From Symsagittifera roscoffensis (Eukaryota; Xenacoelomorpha; Acoela; Convolutidae): a stretch of DNA of 62,000 nucleotides. A program made the position numbers and the translations under genes. Numbering within the stretch: position 1 is the stretch's first letter; every line of letters starts with the position of its first letter. The stretch spans positions 1-62,000 of the forward strand of contig NW_026971418.1 in NCBI RefSeq assembly GCF_963678635.1, in the 5' to 3' direction. The notes below the pieces were generated by a model, which was not told the origin of the DNA, did no database searches, and saw only the letters and a program-made list of their open reading frames with translations. Positions 46,061-55,700 of the stretch are shown piece by piece.

Positions 46061-46470
46061 TGAGTTAGGACTGGAGTGTATAACTCATAGAGTAATTTCG
46101 GATAGGGTACACCGTCTGCTCGTCACGCTATCTTATTTTCGGCCGGATAGATTCGTGCAACTTCTTAGTCTAATACCGATCCTAATCTTACTCTTATACT
46201 ATCTAGTCTCAGGTTGTTTAACTAGTCTCTGCTAGGCTCAATAGATCTAGGGTATACTGGTTTATTGCGGCTGCTGAAGTGCTCGGGAGAGTCCAACTAA
46301 TTTCTAAGTTAAATTCAAATCTCTCTGGTGCTGAAATTACAAGTAACTTCAGCACTTACAAATAAGTGGGTTGTTAGTTAGATGGATCATGATTGGTTAA
46401 TATTAAATACTTTACATTGGTAAAATATCTAATTTATCCAATCATAAAATGTAGTTCAGATCAGGTTCCA
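46061..46470 (-). repeat. Element B 3' LTR
   Basis: 410 bp, begins TGAGTTAGGACTGG and ends GATCAGGTTCCA on the plus strand. The adjacent internal sequence, read on the minus strand, ends CCGGATGGG before the LTR and is a modest candidate polypurine tract. Confidence 0.92.
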
Positions 46471-47222
46471 CCCATCCGGGTTTTACAGAGTTTTTTTTTA
46501 GAATAGTTCTTCTGCAATTTGAAGGATGGATGATGGACGTTGGTTTTTGGCGAACATCATTTTCTTCCGTTTCCTCTTTGTTAAAGAAGTTCCAGGAAGC
46601 TGGAGTTAGAGACATAAGACGTTGTGTCTTCTAGTGACAACGACTAAGTCTTTGCAACAAACTCAAATCTGATTTCAGAATGGTTGGCTATGTCAGGTTT
46701 TTCTGTTCTGCGTGGAGAACTTCTTTTGTGTCTGATCTAGTTTGGAAATGGCGTGGAGATTGTGCGTGGAGGGGATGCCTGGTTACTCGGATCTGTACGT
46801 ATACTTGAACATCGAGGTGGTCATTGGTCTAGTTCAATGAAGTCCTTTTCTGCGAAGTCAAGTCGTACTCTAAATCCTTTGAGTTGTGATTGTGAGTGGC
46901 ATATCGATTGTGGTTGGTCATTCTCTCTCGAGTGTAGTGGGGTCGTTTTGTCTTTAGATGTTCGTCCTTGGTGTTGTATTCTGATCTATGTATTACATAA
47001 TGTAATTTACATTTTATAAAATATTTATTAGTTTAATATTTTTTAATTATGATTTTAGTTAGTTGTTTTCACAAAAGCTTTTTGTTTTAGTTCGGTTATT
47101 TTGAAGAGTTACTCACTCTTGAGTAGCTCTTATTAAAAATAGAGGTGTGGTCACAAAGCGTGGATGTAGCGCGGTGGGTTAGGCCGGCTATAGAGCATGC
47201 TCAGGACGTCCTTCCTGGTGGG
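46471..47222 (-). other. Element B 3' non-coding region
   Basis: Shared with element C (61129-61870) at roughly 96 percent identity. It includes two GGTGGGTTAGGCC motifs (47171-47231 area) flanking a GCATGC palindrome. On the plus strand it carries an 88-codon ORF (46753-47019) that is antisense to the element and also open in element C. Confidence 0.7.
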
Positions 47223-49382
47223 TTAGGCCAGGAGTGGGAGTATGATTTTCATGCGGTTTTTGTGAGGGGTCCTGTTATGTGACAACGTTTTATGTTGGGT
47301 GTTATTTTTTATCCATTGAGAATATGGGATTGGTTTGAAAGTTGATGTTCCAAGTAGATCAACTTCATAATGATTATTTTGACAATCTAAATAAAGTGGG
47401 AAATGTTGTAAATTATTTATTTGTGATTGTTCAATATCAGTTTTTACTGCATATTTGCATTCCAATCGGGGTGATGTTTCGTTTTCTGCAAGGTAGAATT
47501 TTATGTTTTTGGGTATTTCAACTGTTGTTTTTCGTGTAAGTAATTCAGGTGGTGTATTTCGACTTAAGGTGTCTGGTAATGCAAGATTTTTTCCTGCAGT
47601 CCAAACTATATGTAAGTTTGGAAATTTCATTAGAATTAGTTGAAATCTGTAAACTCGGTGGTTTGGGTTAGATTTTTGTGTAAAGAGAAAGATGATTGGT
47701 TTATGGTCTGTGAATAAAACTGTGGGGTGTTTTGATCCAAGTATCAGAAATTCATATTCTGTCAGTGTATATATTATGGCTGTACATTCTCTCATTAGAG
47801 TTGAGAGTCGTAGCTCTGCTTGAGTGAATAATCGAGAATTTGCTGATATGAGGTTCATTTTATTTGTACCATTATGTGATTGTAATAGTGCTGCACCGAT
47901 GCCAAAGTTCGAAGCATCGCACATTGCATAAAATGGTTGATTTGAATCTGGAATTGTGTTTGAAATTTGTTCAGTTAAAAGTTTCTTTATTTCTTCAAAT
48001 CGTGTTTGATGTTCTGTGTTCCATTCAAAATTATTTTGTTGTCTAAGGATGTTATAAAATGGTCGTAGATATAATTGCATTTTATAAACATATTTACTTA
48101 AAAAGTTTAACATTCCAAGAAATTCTTGGATTTTCTTTTTATTTGTTGGTGGTTGAAGTTTTTGAATAGCGTCAATGCGTGATTTCAATGGAGTGATTGT
48201 TTTTCTTTCTATATTATGTCCTAAGAATTTAACTCTTGTCAAAAAGAAGTGTGATTTATCGGGGGCGGCCTTCAGATTTTCGTTCTGAAGTATTTGGTGA
48301 TATTTTTCTAAAACATTGAACATTTCGTCTTTTGTTTGTGATTGCATAAAAACATCGTCTAAATAGGTGATTGCGTTTTTCTTGAGTATTAGTGGTCTAA
48401 AAATTTTGCTCATAAAAGCTGAAAATGCTGCTGGTCCTATGGATATTCCATAGAATAAGCGGTTGAATTCATATTGTTGGTTTCCGATAACAAATTGTGT
48501 TAAACGTCGTGATTGTTCATCTAGTGGCATTTGATTGTATGCACTATTCATATCGGCGGTTGTAAAGTATTTGCCGTTTATTTTTGTTAAAATAACTTGT
48601 ATTGGTTCAATGGGCCAATTCCATTTTGATTCATCTATAAGTGAATTGAGGTATCTAGCATCGAGAACGATTTTTAATGATTCTCCTTTAGCTAGAATGA
48701 TAACGGGGTTGATAAATGTGTTCCCTTTTGGTTGTTCTTCTTTATTAACTGGTGATATAATGTTGTATTGTTCTAAAATATCGAGTAATCTGTTCACTTT
48801 ATCATGTAAGTGAATTGGTACTTTACTTGCTCTCTGTTTTTTGAAAACTGCGTCTGGTTTTAACGGGAGATGTAGTGATGAACTGATTTTTCCAACATCG
48901 AATTTTGATGTTGCATAGACTGATGAATATTTAATTAGCTGTTTGGCTAACTTTTCGAATTCGTCTTGTGTTATTTGTGAATGTTGGAAATTAAACATTG
49001 TTAAAAATTTCTGTTGGTCCTCTGTGTAGGTACTTATGTTGAATGTAGGTTTGAAATATGGAGTTTTTGTGAAATAATCCGTATTTCTGTTTTCGTTACT
49101 TATTATATTATTTATAGATAATTCTTCATTAAGAATTGTAGATTGGCAAATATCTAGTAATTGGAGTATATTATTTACGCGATAAGCTTTTTCGTGTATT
49201 GGTGATATTGTAGCGTTGGTTTCACAATATCCTAAAAGTCCTAAAGGTAATGTTACTTGGTAAGGTGTGTTGTTATAGACATGTAAGGAAATGATATCTG
49301 AATTCGAATTTTTCAAATATTTTATGGATGAGATTGTGATTTTGAAAAAGTTGTGAATAGGTTTGAATTCAAAATCTGACAT
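47223..49382 (-). CDS. pol: Element B pol: reverse transcriptase and RNase H
   Basis: 719 codons. RT: ADMNSAY with Asp277, FYGISIGPAAF (310-320) and YLDD at 340-343. RNase H: CDAS with Asp489, RECTAI with Glu532, FTDHKP with Asp559 and LPDTLSR with Asp604, so all catalytic positions are intact. After residue ~694 the sequence crosses position 47301, beyond which element C differs, and the ORF ends 26 codons later without any integrase zinc finger or DDE core. The preceding ORF ends with TAA 117 bases upstream in the same frame, and the intervening 38 codons are open, so RT could be made by stop read-through from gag-protease. The annotated ATG at 49382 is only the first Met after that stop. 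Confidence 0.93.
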   Translation of the reverse strand: MSDFEFKPIHNFFKITISSIKYLKNSNSDIISLHVYNNTPYQVTLPLGLLGYCETNATISPIHEKAYRVNNILQLLDICQSTILNEELSINNIISNENRNTDYFTKTPYFKPTFNISTYTEDQQKFLTMFNFQHSQITQDEFEKLAKQLIKYSSVYATSKFDVGKISSSLHLPLKPDAVFKKQRASKVPIHLHDKVNRLLDILEQYNIISPVNKEEQPKGNTFINPVIILAKGESLKIVLDARYLNSLIDESKWNWPIEPIQVILTKINGKYFTTADMNSAYNQMPLDEQSRRLTQFVIGNQQYEFNRLFYGISIGPAAFSAFMSKIFRPLILKKNAITYLDDVFMQSQTKDEMFNVLEKYHQILQNENLKAAPDKSHFFLTRVKFLGHNIERKTITPLKSRIDAIQKLQPPTNKKKIQEFLGMLNFLSKYVYKMQLYLRPFYNILRQQNNFEWNTEHQTRFEEIKKLLTEQISNTIPDSNQPFYAMCDASNFGIGAALLQSHNGTNKMNLISANSRLFTQAELRLSTLMRECTAIIYTLTEYEFLILGSKHPTVLFTDHKPIIFLFTQKSNPNHRVYRFQLILMKFPNLHIVWTAGKNLALPDTLSRNTPPELLTRKTTVEIPKNIKFYLAENETSPRLECKYAVKTDIEQSQINNLQHFPLYLDCQNNHYEVDLLGTSTFKPIPYSQWIKNNTQHKTLSHNRTPHKNRMKIILPLLA

Positions 49383-49496
49383 ATAAAATTTTTGTTTGTT
49401 TTGTTCTTTATCATATTGGTGAACTTGTTTGATTGAAAAATTATAGATATTTCCTGATAGTGGTTTTAGGTGTTTTCTTTGTTGGTTAAATATCGG

Positions 49497-51770
49497 TTAG
49501 AATTTTGAAAAGAATGGTGGTTGTTTATTTAATCTTTGAAAAAATGTTAAGGATGTTTCTTTTGTTTTTGTATATTTATCTTTGATTAATATTTTACTAT
49601 TTAGGATGTTAATTGTTGGTATATACTTCGAAATAAATGGTATTCCAATGATATTATATTTAATATCAGTGATATGGAATATTTGTTTAAATGGCTTATT
49701 TAAAATTTTGCTTTGCTCCATTGTTCTGGTGGGGAGGAGAAATAATTGGATTTTTCCGTAGTTTATCAATGTTGATCCTTGTGCTGTTGCTAACTTACTG
49801 GAGATTTCAAGAGGTGTTAGCTTTGGGTGTAAAGTTTTTATTTCATTCCATGTGGGGATGTTTATTATGTTTGATTCTGCTCCTGAATCAATTAAAAAAT
49901 CTATTTCAAGGTCTGGTGGTTGAAATTCTTTATTTCTTGGGCTTTCTAAGAGAAATGGTATTGTCCAAATTTTTTCTTTGGGTTGTTCTTTTTGTATATT
50001 TTGATAAATGTGGTTTGTATTCAAGCATTTTGTTTTTATATTTTTATTGGTTTGATTTGTAGTGTTAATCTCATTTGTTTCTTGCGTCGTTGGTGTGGAA
50101 TTTATGGGTGTAGTGTAATAATTTTGAAGAAATTCTGATTGATTTTCATATATGTGTGATGAAAAAGGTTGTTCATATATGACAGATTCATAGTCATTTT
50201 CGACTTTTATCATATTGATAGAAAGAGTGTTTTCTGTATCACTTTCTGAATCTGATGATGTACAGTTTATTTGATTGAGTTGTAACGTATCAGTTACTGT
50301 GTCATCAATACCTGGAGGGTCTGATGTTGTTTCTGGATTAGATTGTACTTGATTAATATGTCTTTGATGTTTAGGTGTACTACTTCTGTGACGATTATTA
50401 GAATTATTATAGTTATTATTATTCCGGTGTGGTGATTGGGAATAATTTCTATAACGATTATTATAACTTGAGTGTCGATTCTGTGAATTATTTCGCGATC
50501 TGTTTTGGTAATTATTGTTTGGTCTGTTATAGTTCGATCTATTATATGAGTTATTTCTTGATTGATTGTTCGGGTAATTCTGGTTTCGGTTGTTTGAATA
50601 ACTTCTATTTCGATTATAGGAGTAGTTTCTATTCCTATTGTATGATGAATTTCGTGATTGGTTGTTTGGATAGTAGTTATTTCTTGATTGGGAATTAGAT
50701 CTAGAAACAAATCGTTGTGTATTTGAATGTGATCTGGAGTAGTTATTTCGACTATTTGGTCTATTGTAGTGATTTTGTGATGAATTATACGTGTTTCTTC
50801 GTTCTGGTGATCTTCCTCTATAACTTGAGTTATATGGTGATTGATTTCTTGTATAATTTGTATTGTTCGGGAGTGGTTTTCCTGAACTGTTGTTGCTGTA
50901 GACTGTTTTGTTCGGTAGATTTTGATCTTTTTTCATGTATTGATAGAATGATTTATTTGGTTCTTTATATTTTTGAGGTTTATTTTGATTGTCTTGCTGT
51001 TTTTGTCTACATTCGGAAATACTATGTCCGTATCGTCGGCAATAATTACACCATTTTTTGAAAGATGGTTTGCCTTTAAAGTTTGGGTTCTTTTCGTAAA
51101 TATTGAGTATTTCAGTGATTTTTTCAACGAGGTCTGTCTCTGATTCCTGTATATTATTAATATTAGTGGGAGTCGTTTCAATTCTGTTAACGTATTGTAA
51201 TTTCAGATTTTCCGTTTCTTCTAGTTTCATCGTGATTTCTGCTTGTTCCAATTTGTCTACTAGTTTTCGAAAATCTAAATCGGGTTCTCGAATTGAAGAA
51301 GGATGGGATGCTCTCTTTTTTATTGCTATTTTCCTTAATTGTGGTGTTAAGGTCATCATTAAGATTTCTGTCATCTTTGTGTTTTTATAGTCATGTGTAT
51401 TTAATGAATATGCTTTTCGAACTAGTGTTTCGATTCGTACTGCTATTTGCTTGATGATTTCGTTTGGTAATCTGCGAATTTCATTACATAAAACTCTTTG
51501 TTGTTGTTTGTTTCTTTCGGAGTCAAACATTTTTGAAAATTCCTGTGTAAACCTTTTCCAGTTTGATTTTATTTCTAGAGGTAGTACTGAAAACCATTTT
51601 TGGGCTGCGCCATCTAAGGTTGTTTGTATTAACGCTGTGCGTCGATGTATCCAGTTTTGATGTAGTGGCGTATTAATTGGTTCAGGTCCAATATTTAAAA
51701 TCAGGTTTGCTGTTACTGCATTTAAATAATCTTCTACAGAGTATTCAGGGTCTGTTCCTGTGAAAACCAT
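49497..51770 (-). CDS. gag-pro: Element B gag with CCHC knuckle and aspartic protease
   Basis: 757 codons. Residues 1-190 form a retrotransposon gag capsid domain (AAQKWFSVLPLEIKS, FTQEFSKMFDSE). A single CCHC knuckle CNYCRRYGHSISEC is at 241-254. Residues 300-470 are an extended Asn/Arg/Ser/Tyr-rich low-complexity stretch. The protease motif FLIDSGAES has DSG at 628-630. ATG 51770 lies five codons after the TAA of the upstream 596-codon ORF and in the same frame. The end is TAA 49497-49499, again in frame with pol. The product is Gag plus protease; the long SR/N-rich tail is unusual and may bind RNA. Confidence 0.92.
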   Translation of the reverse strand: MVFTGTDPEYSVEDYLNAVTANLILNIGPEPINTPLHQNWIHRRTALIQTTLDGAAQKWFSVLPLEIKSNWKRFTQEFSKMFDSERNKQQQRVLCNEIRRLPNEIIKQIAVRIETLVRKAYSLNTHDYKNTKMTEILMMTLTPQLRKIAIKKRASHPSSIREPDLDFRKLVDKLEQAEITMKLEETENLKLQYVNRIETTPTNINNIQESETDLVEKITEILNIYEKNPNFKGKPSFKKWCNYCRRYGHSISECRQKQQDNQNKPQKYKEPNKSFYQYMKKDQNLPNKTVYSNNSSGKPLPNNTNYTRNQSPYNSSYRGRSPERRNTYNSSQNHYNRPNSRNNYSRSHSNTQRFVSRSNSQSRNNYYPNNQSRNSSYNRNRNYSYNRNRSYSNNRNQNYPNNQSRNNSYNRSNYNRPNNNYQNRSRNNSQNRHSSYNNRYRNYSQSPHRNNNNYNNSNNRHRSSTPKHQRHINQVQSNPETTSDPPGIDDTVTDTLQLNQINCTSSDSESDTENTLSINMIKVENDYESVIYEQPFSSHIYENQSEFLQNYYTTPINSTPTTQETNEINTTNQTNKNIKTKCLNTNHIYQNIQKEQPKEKIWTIPFLLESPRNKEFQPPDLEIDFLIDSGAESNIINIPTWNEIKTLHPKLTPLEISSKLATAQGSTLINYGKIQLFLLPTRTMEQSKILNKPFKQIFHITDIKYNIIGIPFISKYIPTINILNSKILIKDKYTKTKETSLTFFQRLNKQPPFFSKF

Positions 51771-51782
51771 TAAAGGTTTGTT

Positions 51783-53573
51783 TTATGTTATTGATGATCC
51801 ACCCATAAGGTATGGATTCATTGTCATTTGTAATGATTCTGCTGCATTTGGCATTTGAGAAAAATTTGAAAGTTGGTTTCTTGTTATTTCATGTTGTTGG
51901 AGATAATATGGGAGTGGTATTTCATTTTGCATTTGTGATGGTTGATACGAGTGTGCAGTCATTGGATTTTGTTGTTGAATTGGTTGAAAAGATTGTGTAT
52001 TAATTAGATTTTGTTGTTGAATTGGTTGTTGATGTTGTGCATCTATTGGTTGTGGAGAAAAATTTCTATGATTTGTACGTGTTTTCTGTATTCCTTGTCT
52101 ACGATATTCTTGAGTATTTGGTGCAAATATATCTGGTTGTAAGAAATCATCATCTGAGGATAAATAATCCATTTGATAAGATGTCTGTTTTTTATTTTTA
52201 TTTTGTTGAAAAAATGGATAATTTTCACTGTGATCCTGTGGAGGATTTGTTTGGAAATTTATTGAATTAGGTTGGGTCATTGGGTTATCCCAATTTCGAG
52301 ATCTTGTATATTGGTTAAAATTTCTTTGTGGTTGATAATTGGTTTTTGACGGATGTGTATAATTATAATTATGGTCTGCAAAGTTGTTTCTAGTGAATGT
52401 TTTGCGTGTTTTTGGCGGTATTGTCATGGGTCTGTATGTTTGGTAATCCATATGTGAATATTTTGGAGCAACCGAAGGTTTAACGGTTGATTGTAAGGTT
52501 ACCTGTGTTTGTGAAGGATTTGTATTTCTTGGTGTTGTTAAATTTGGGCGTATTGGTGAAATACTTTGTTGTGTAGTTGTTGTGTGTACAATTTCTTCAT
52601 TTATGAAGTGTGATGGTGTCTGGATATCTTGTTGAGTAAGATTCCTAGTTCCATTGAGGTTTTCATTGTGTATGACTGTAGAGTTTAAACTATTATTTTG
52701 TGTATCGGGCAAAAATGTATTATAGTTTAATGGTGTTGCATCAATGGTTAATGGTATTACTTTTACATAATCTCTTATGTAAGATATCGTACTTATTGCT
52801 TGACTTGAGATTGATTGTGGGAAGCTTATAAATGCGGGATGAGACCATTCGGGGTCCCAAACATAATCTGATTGTTCTGTGATAGCGGTATCATCGTTCG
52901 AGTTTTGGGGTCTAAAATTTTTTCTTGCTTGTGCAATTAAATCAATATTGTGTGTGAAATAATCTATTATGAACCATGCCAAAATTTTTTGTAGATCGTG
53001 TTTTGTATGTTGTGAAACGTCGTCTTTCGTGAAATTTTCTTTAATGATGTTTAAATAACTAGAGAGTAGTGTTATTTCATGTCGTACTCTTAAATGTTTA
53101 GATGTTTCTGTCGGTGAGACATTTGTTATTGGAATTCCGTTTTCTAATATCGAGATATAACTATATATTATTGCGAAAACTTCATTGGTGAATATGGAGT
53201 TTGCTCTTTGTGAGTTATGATATTGGATGCTTTTTATATATTCTGAAAAAACTTTTGAAAATTCTAAATCAAGATCGTCTGTTTGGATTGTATATTTTCT
53301 ATGATTATGGTTTGGTGAGGTGAATTCTATGGAGTAGATTCCATACTGTTGTGTTATGTTGCATATATCTTTTAAGTAGTGGTCTATGATTTGTCTTTTG
53401 ATTTTTACATCTGGGAACTCTGTTTTACATGGACTGATTCCGGGTTCAAATAAATTTAATAGTAAATTTTTGCAAAATATATGCTGTCCTCTATCAGTGG
53501 TTGCATCTACTATAAAGGGGAAAATATCATCATCATCTGGACTTTCTTCACCTGGGGTGTGCGTTGAGCTCAT
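51783..53573 (-). CDS. Element B ORF2, unknown N-terminal protein
   Basis: 596 codons from ATG 53573. The first ~220 residues are globular-looking with acidic start (ESPDDDDIFPF) and helices. Residues 250-596 are Asn/Gln/Thr/Pro-rich and end in Gln-rich repeats (IQQQNPM type). No enzyme motif is seen. It overlaps ORF1 by 26 bases in a different frame and ends in TAA 51783-51785, directly in frame with gag. It may be an N-terminal extension of Gag made as a shorter product when the TAA is obeyed, or a separate structural protein. Confidence 0.75.
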   Translation of the reverse strand: MSSTHTPGEESPDDDDIFPFIVDATTDRGQHIFCKNLLLNLFEPGISPCKTEFPDVKIKRQIIDHYLKDICNITQQYGIYSIEFTSPNHNHRKYTIQTDDLDLEFSKVFSEYIKSIQYHNSQRANSIFTNEVFAIIYSYISILENGIPITNVSPTETSKHLRVRHEITLLSSYLNIIKENFTKDDVSQHTKHDLQKILAWFIIDYFTHNIDLIAQARKNFRPQNSNDDTAITEQSDYVWDPEWSHPAFISFPQSISSQAISTISYIRDYVKVIPLTIDATPLNYNTFLPDTQNNSLNSTVIHNENLNGTRNLTQQDIQTPSHFINEEIVHTTTTQQSISPIRPNLTTPRNTNPSQTQVTLQSTVKPSVAPKYSHMDYQTYRPMTIPPKTRKTFTRNNFADHNYNYTHPSKTNYQPQRNFNQYTRSRNWDNPMTQPNSINFQTNPPQDHSENYPFFQQNKNKKQTSYQMDYLSSDDDFLQPDIFAPNTQEYRRQGIQKTRTNHRNFSPQPIDAQHQQPIQQQNLINTQSFQPIQQQNPMTAHSYQPSQMQNEIPLPYYLQQHEITRNQLSNFSQMPNAAESLQMTMNPYLMGGSSIT

Positions 53574-54015
53574 TTTTTCGTTCGATGACTGTTAATATGT
53601 AATTATTAATGTGTCGAATTGGTTGATTCCAATTGTATAAATGTACTGGTTTGTGTTTATACTGCTTTTTTATTCTTCTTTTTCCTCTTTTTGATGAATT
53701 TGAAGTTGTTTCTGAGTCAGAAAAATATAATTGATCGTGAAGTGGGCAATTTTTATCTATTGATTCTTTTAGTTTGTAAAGTTCGTCTAAACTGTTGGTT
53801 TCTGATTCTGAAAATGCGTTTCGATTTTTTGAAAATCTTTTTCGTGTTATTTGTCTTTGTTTAGTTATTATTTTTCTTTTTAGTGTTTGTCGTTTTGTTC
53901 GAATGTATCCAACTGTTTGTGTATGAGGTGTGATTACAAGGTCGTATTTTTTGTTATCTATTTCACAATTGTGTAAAACGATTGTTTGTTTATTTCCTAG
54001 GTTTTTAAATGACAT
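53548..54015 (-). CDS. Element B ORF1, small basic protein
   Basis: 155 codons, rich in Lys and Arg (RTKRQTLKRKIITKQR, KRGKRRIKKQYKHK) with an acidic Ser patch (SESETNSLDEL). It has no known domain. The basic clusters would suit nucleic-acid binding or nuclear import. It is the first ORF after the leader and its stop TGA 53548-53550 lies inside ORF2, so a frameshift or reinitiation would link the two. ATG 54015 is the only Met near the start of the open frame. Confidence 0.65.
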   Translation of the reverse strand: MSFKNLGNKQTIVLHNCEIDNKKYDLVITPHTQTVGYIRTKRQTLKRKIITKQRQITRKRFSKNRNAFSESETNSLDELYKLKESIDKNCPLHDQLYFSDSETTSNSSKRGKRRIKKQYKHKPVHLYNWNQPIRHINNYILTVIERKNELNAHPR

Positions 54016-55264
54016 AAGGTTTAGGATGACGGATGCAAAAGGTTGTTAAATGATTTCTATTTTCCTAAACTGTTAGTTCTTACGATTTTTTGGTTAGCTT
54101 AACCTGGGTCTATTTGTTCAGGGTTGGAGAGAAAAGTATATCGATTCCGAAGAATGATTTTTTACTTTCTCGTGGCTAGTATAAGTTAAGGTGTTAACTT
54201 ACTTAATCTTACTTAGGGGTAGTGATTGTGTTCAAGGGTTGGAGAATAGTAAATCGATCCACAGGGTTCAGGTATAATTAGAACGCGAGTAGTTCGTTAG
54301 ATACTATTTTAAACTTACTAAGTCTAAGATTTATCCTGGGTCTGGTAAGAGGGGGGGGGGGGGGTCAAGTGAAGGATGAATAACCGAAGTTCTTCACTGT
54401 TTATCCTAATTTGAATGATTAGTTTTGTTTAAAAATTTCTATTAGTCTTAGGTCTTTAGAAAGGGTTGGGTAGTGAATCGACGTTTGAGGTCGTTAGACA
54501 CTAATTAAGTGGGTGGGGGAGAACAAAGTTGTTCTGTTTGATCCAAGGATAAGCCTTGATGATCAAATTTGAAATTTAATTAAGTAGAAAATGATTTAAG
54601 ATCCAAGGATAAGCCTTGATGATCTGGTTTTAAAATTAAGTGAATTTAAGTTTTAATAAAATTTTAAATGTGTGTAAAGGAAAGATTTAGTGTTTTGATG
54701 ATTTTAGTGGGTTTATGATTGCTGTTATGTTTTAGGTGATGGAGCTGGAACAACAGGATGATTTATGATTACTAACCATTTATTGTCATGCTACTAATTT
54801 TTATTTTTTATTTTTCAATAAATATTTTTCAAACATGTTTTGTATATTACTGCAGAGTTTTAGGAAAACGATCTTAGATCTTTTTATCAATCGTTATTGT
54901 ATATTAATAATTTTGTTTAGCGCCTGAAATGATTTTGAAGATTAACTTCAAGGTTTTATGTTTGCAAATGAAAATCTAAATTCATTGCCAGTAGTATTCT
55001 AAATATAAAAGTTTGTTCTGGTTTTTGCCTAACTATCATATAGCTATATGGCAAGTTTCTACTTTGTCGTATGTCGTCTCTGGTTCGAGGTCTTCTTCCA
55101 ATTCCGGGTAGTTCTGTTATGGTTCGGAATATTGGCTCTGATCTATTGAGTCGTAGAGACATTTCGATTAAATTATTGTCGTATAACATTTTGTAAATGT
55201 TTTTGTCTAATTTCTAATCTATTTTGGTTAATTCTAAGCTATTAAGGTCTTGTTCGAGACTTAT
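54016..55264 (-). other. Element B 5' leader
   Basis: 1.25 kb non-coding. It contains an 11-12-base G run at about 54350, the direct repeat GATCCAAGGATAAGCCTTGA (54540-54565 and 54600-54624), and two diverged copies of a GTTCAAGGGTTGGAGA segment near 54118 and 54230. The 77-codon minus-strand ORF at 54956-55189 has no motif. Confidence 0.7.
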
Positions 55265-55276
55265 GGTCGCACCAGA
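55247..55276 (-). promoter_or_regulatory. Element B primer-binding site
   Basis: Two bases inside the 5' LTR the minus strand reads TGGTGCGACCATAAGTCTCG. It starts with TGG, the complement of a tRNA CCA end. The plus-strand counterpart contains GTTCGAGAC, a T-loop-like motif, ahead of ...CGCACCA. The cognate tRNA was not identified. This site fixes the element orientation independently of the ORFs. Confidence 0.65.
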
Positions 55277-55686
55277 TGAGTTAGGACTGGAGTGTATAAC
55301 TCATAGAGTAATTTCGGATAGGGTACACCGTCTGCTCGTCACGCTATCTTATTTTCGGCCGGATAGATTCGTGCAACTTCTTAGTCTAATACCGATCCTA
55401 ATCTTACTCTTATACTATCTAGTCTCAGGTTGTTTAACTAGTCTCTGCTAGGCTCAATAGATCTAGGGTATACTGGTTTATTGCGGCTGCTGAAGTGCTC
55501 GGGAGAGTCCAACTAATTTCTAAGTTAAATTCAAATCTCTCTGGTGCTGAAATTACAAGTAACTTCAGCACTTACAAATAAGTGGGTTGTTAGTTAGATG
55601 GATCATGATTGGTTAATATTAAATACTTTACATTGGTAAAATATCTAATTTATCCAATCATAAAATGTAGTTCAGATCAGGTTCCA
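55277..55686 (-). repeat. Element B 5' LTR
   Basis: 410 bp, matching 46061-46470 with no difference found by eye. TCAG follows at 55687-55690 (target duplication), then GTTCCA, the tail of the older split LTR, and CTAT at 55697-55700. Confidence 0.92.
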
Positions 55687-55700
55687 TCAGGTTCCACTAT

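Larger units (their letters stand above)
46061..55686 (-). mobile_element. Element B: young Ty3/gypsy-type LTR retrotransposon, integrase missing
   Basis: LTRs 46061-46470 (3') and 55277-55686 (5') start TG and end CA and appear identical by eye over 410 bp. TCAG at 46057-46060 and 55687-55690 is the target duplication. Transcription is minus strand. A primer-binding site lies inside the 5' LTR. ORFs in order: 155, 596, 757 (gag and protease) and 719 codons (RT and RNase H). No integrase is encoded anywhere. The insertion is recent, so mobilisation in trans or a deletion after or during transposition must explain the missing domain. Confidence 0.92.

Noticed and set aside
46050-46070. Two LTRs abutting at 46060/46061 read as a two-LTR circle junction, which would suggest end-joining by an integrase-free element
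   Set aside because: The TCAG and CTAT duplications at both outer sites show an ordinary insertion of element B into an older LTR.
50294-50710. 138-codon minus-strand ORF opposite frame of gag, rich in Ile/Thr
   Set aside because: It is the alternate-frame reading of the Asn/Arg/Ser-rich low-complexity gag stretch.
47223-54015. Element B as a pararetrovirus-like element that naturally lacks integrase
   Set aside because: It has TG...CA LTRs, a primer-binding site and target duplications, and element C differs from the point where integrase should begin.
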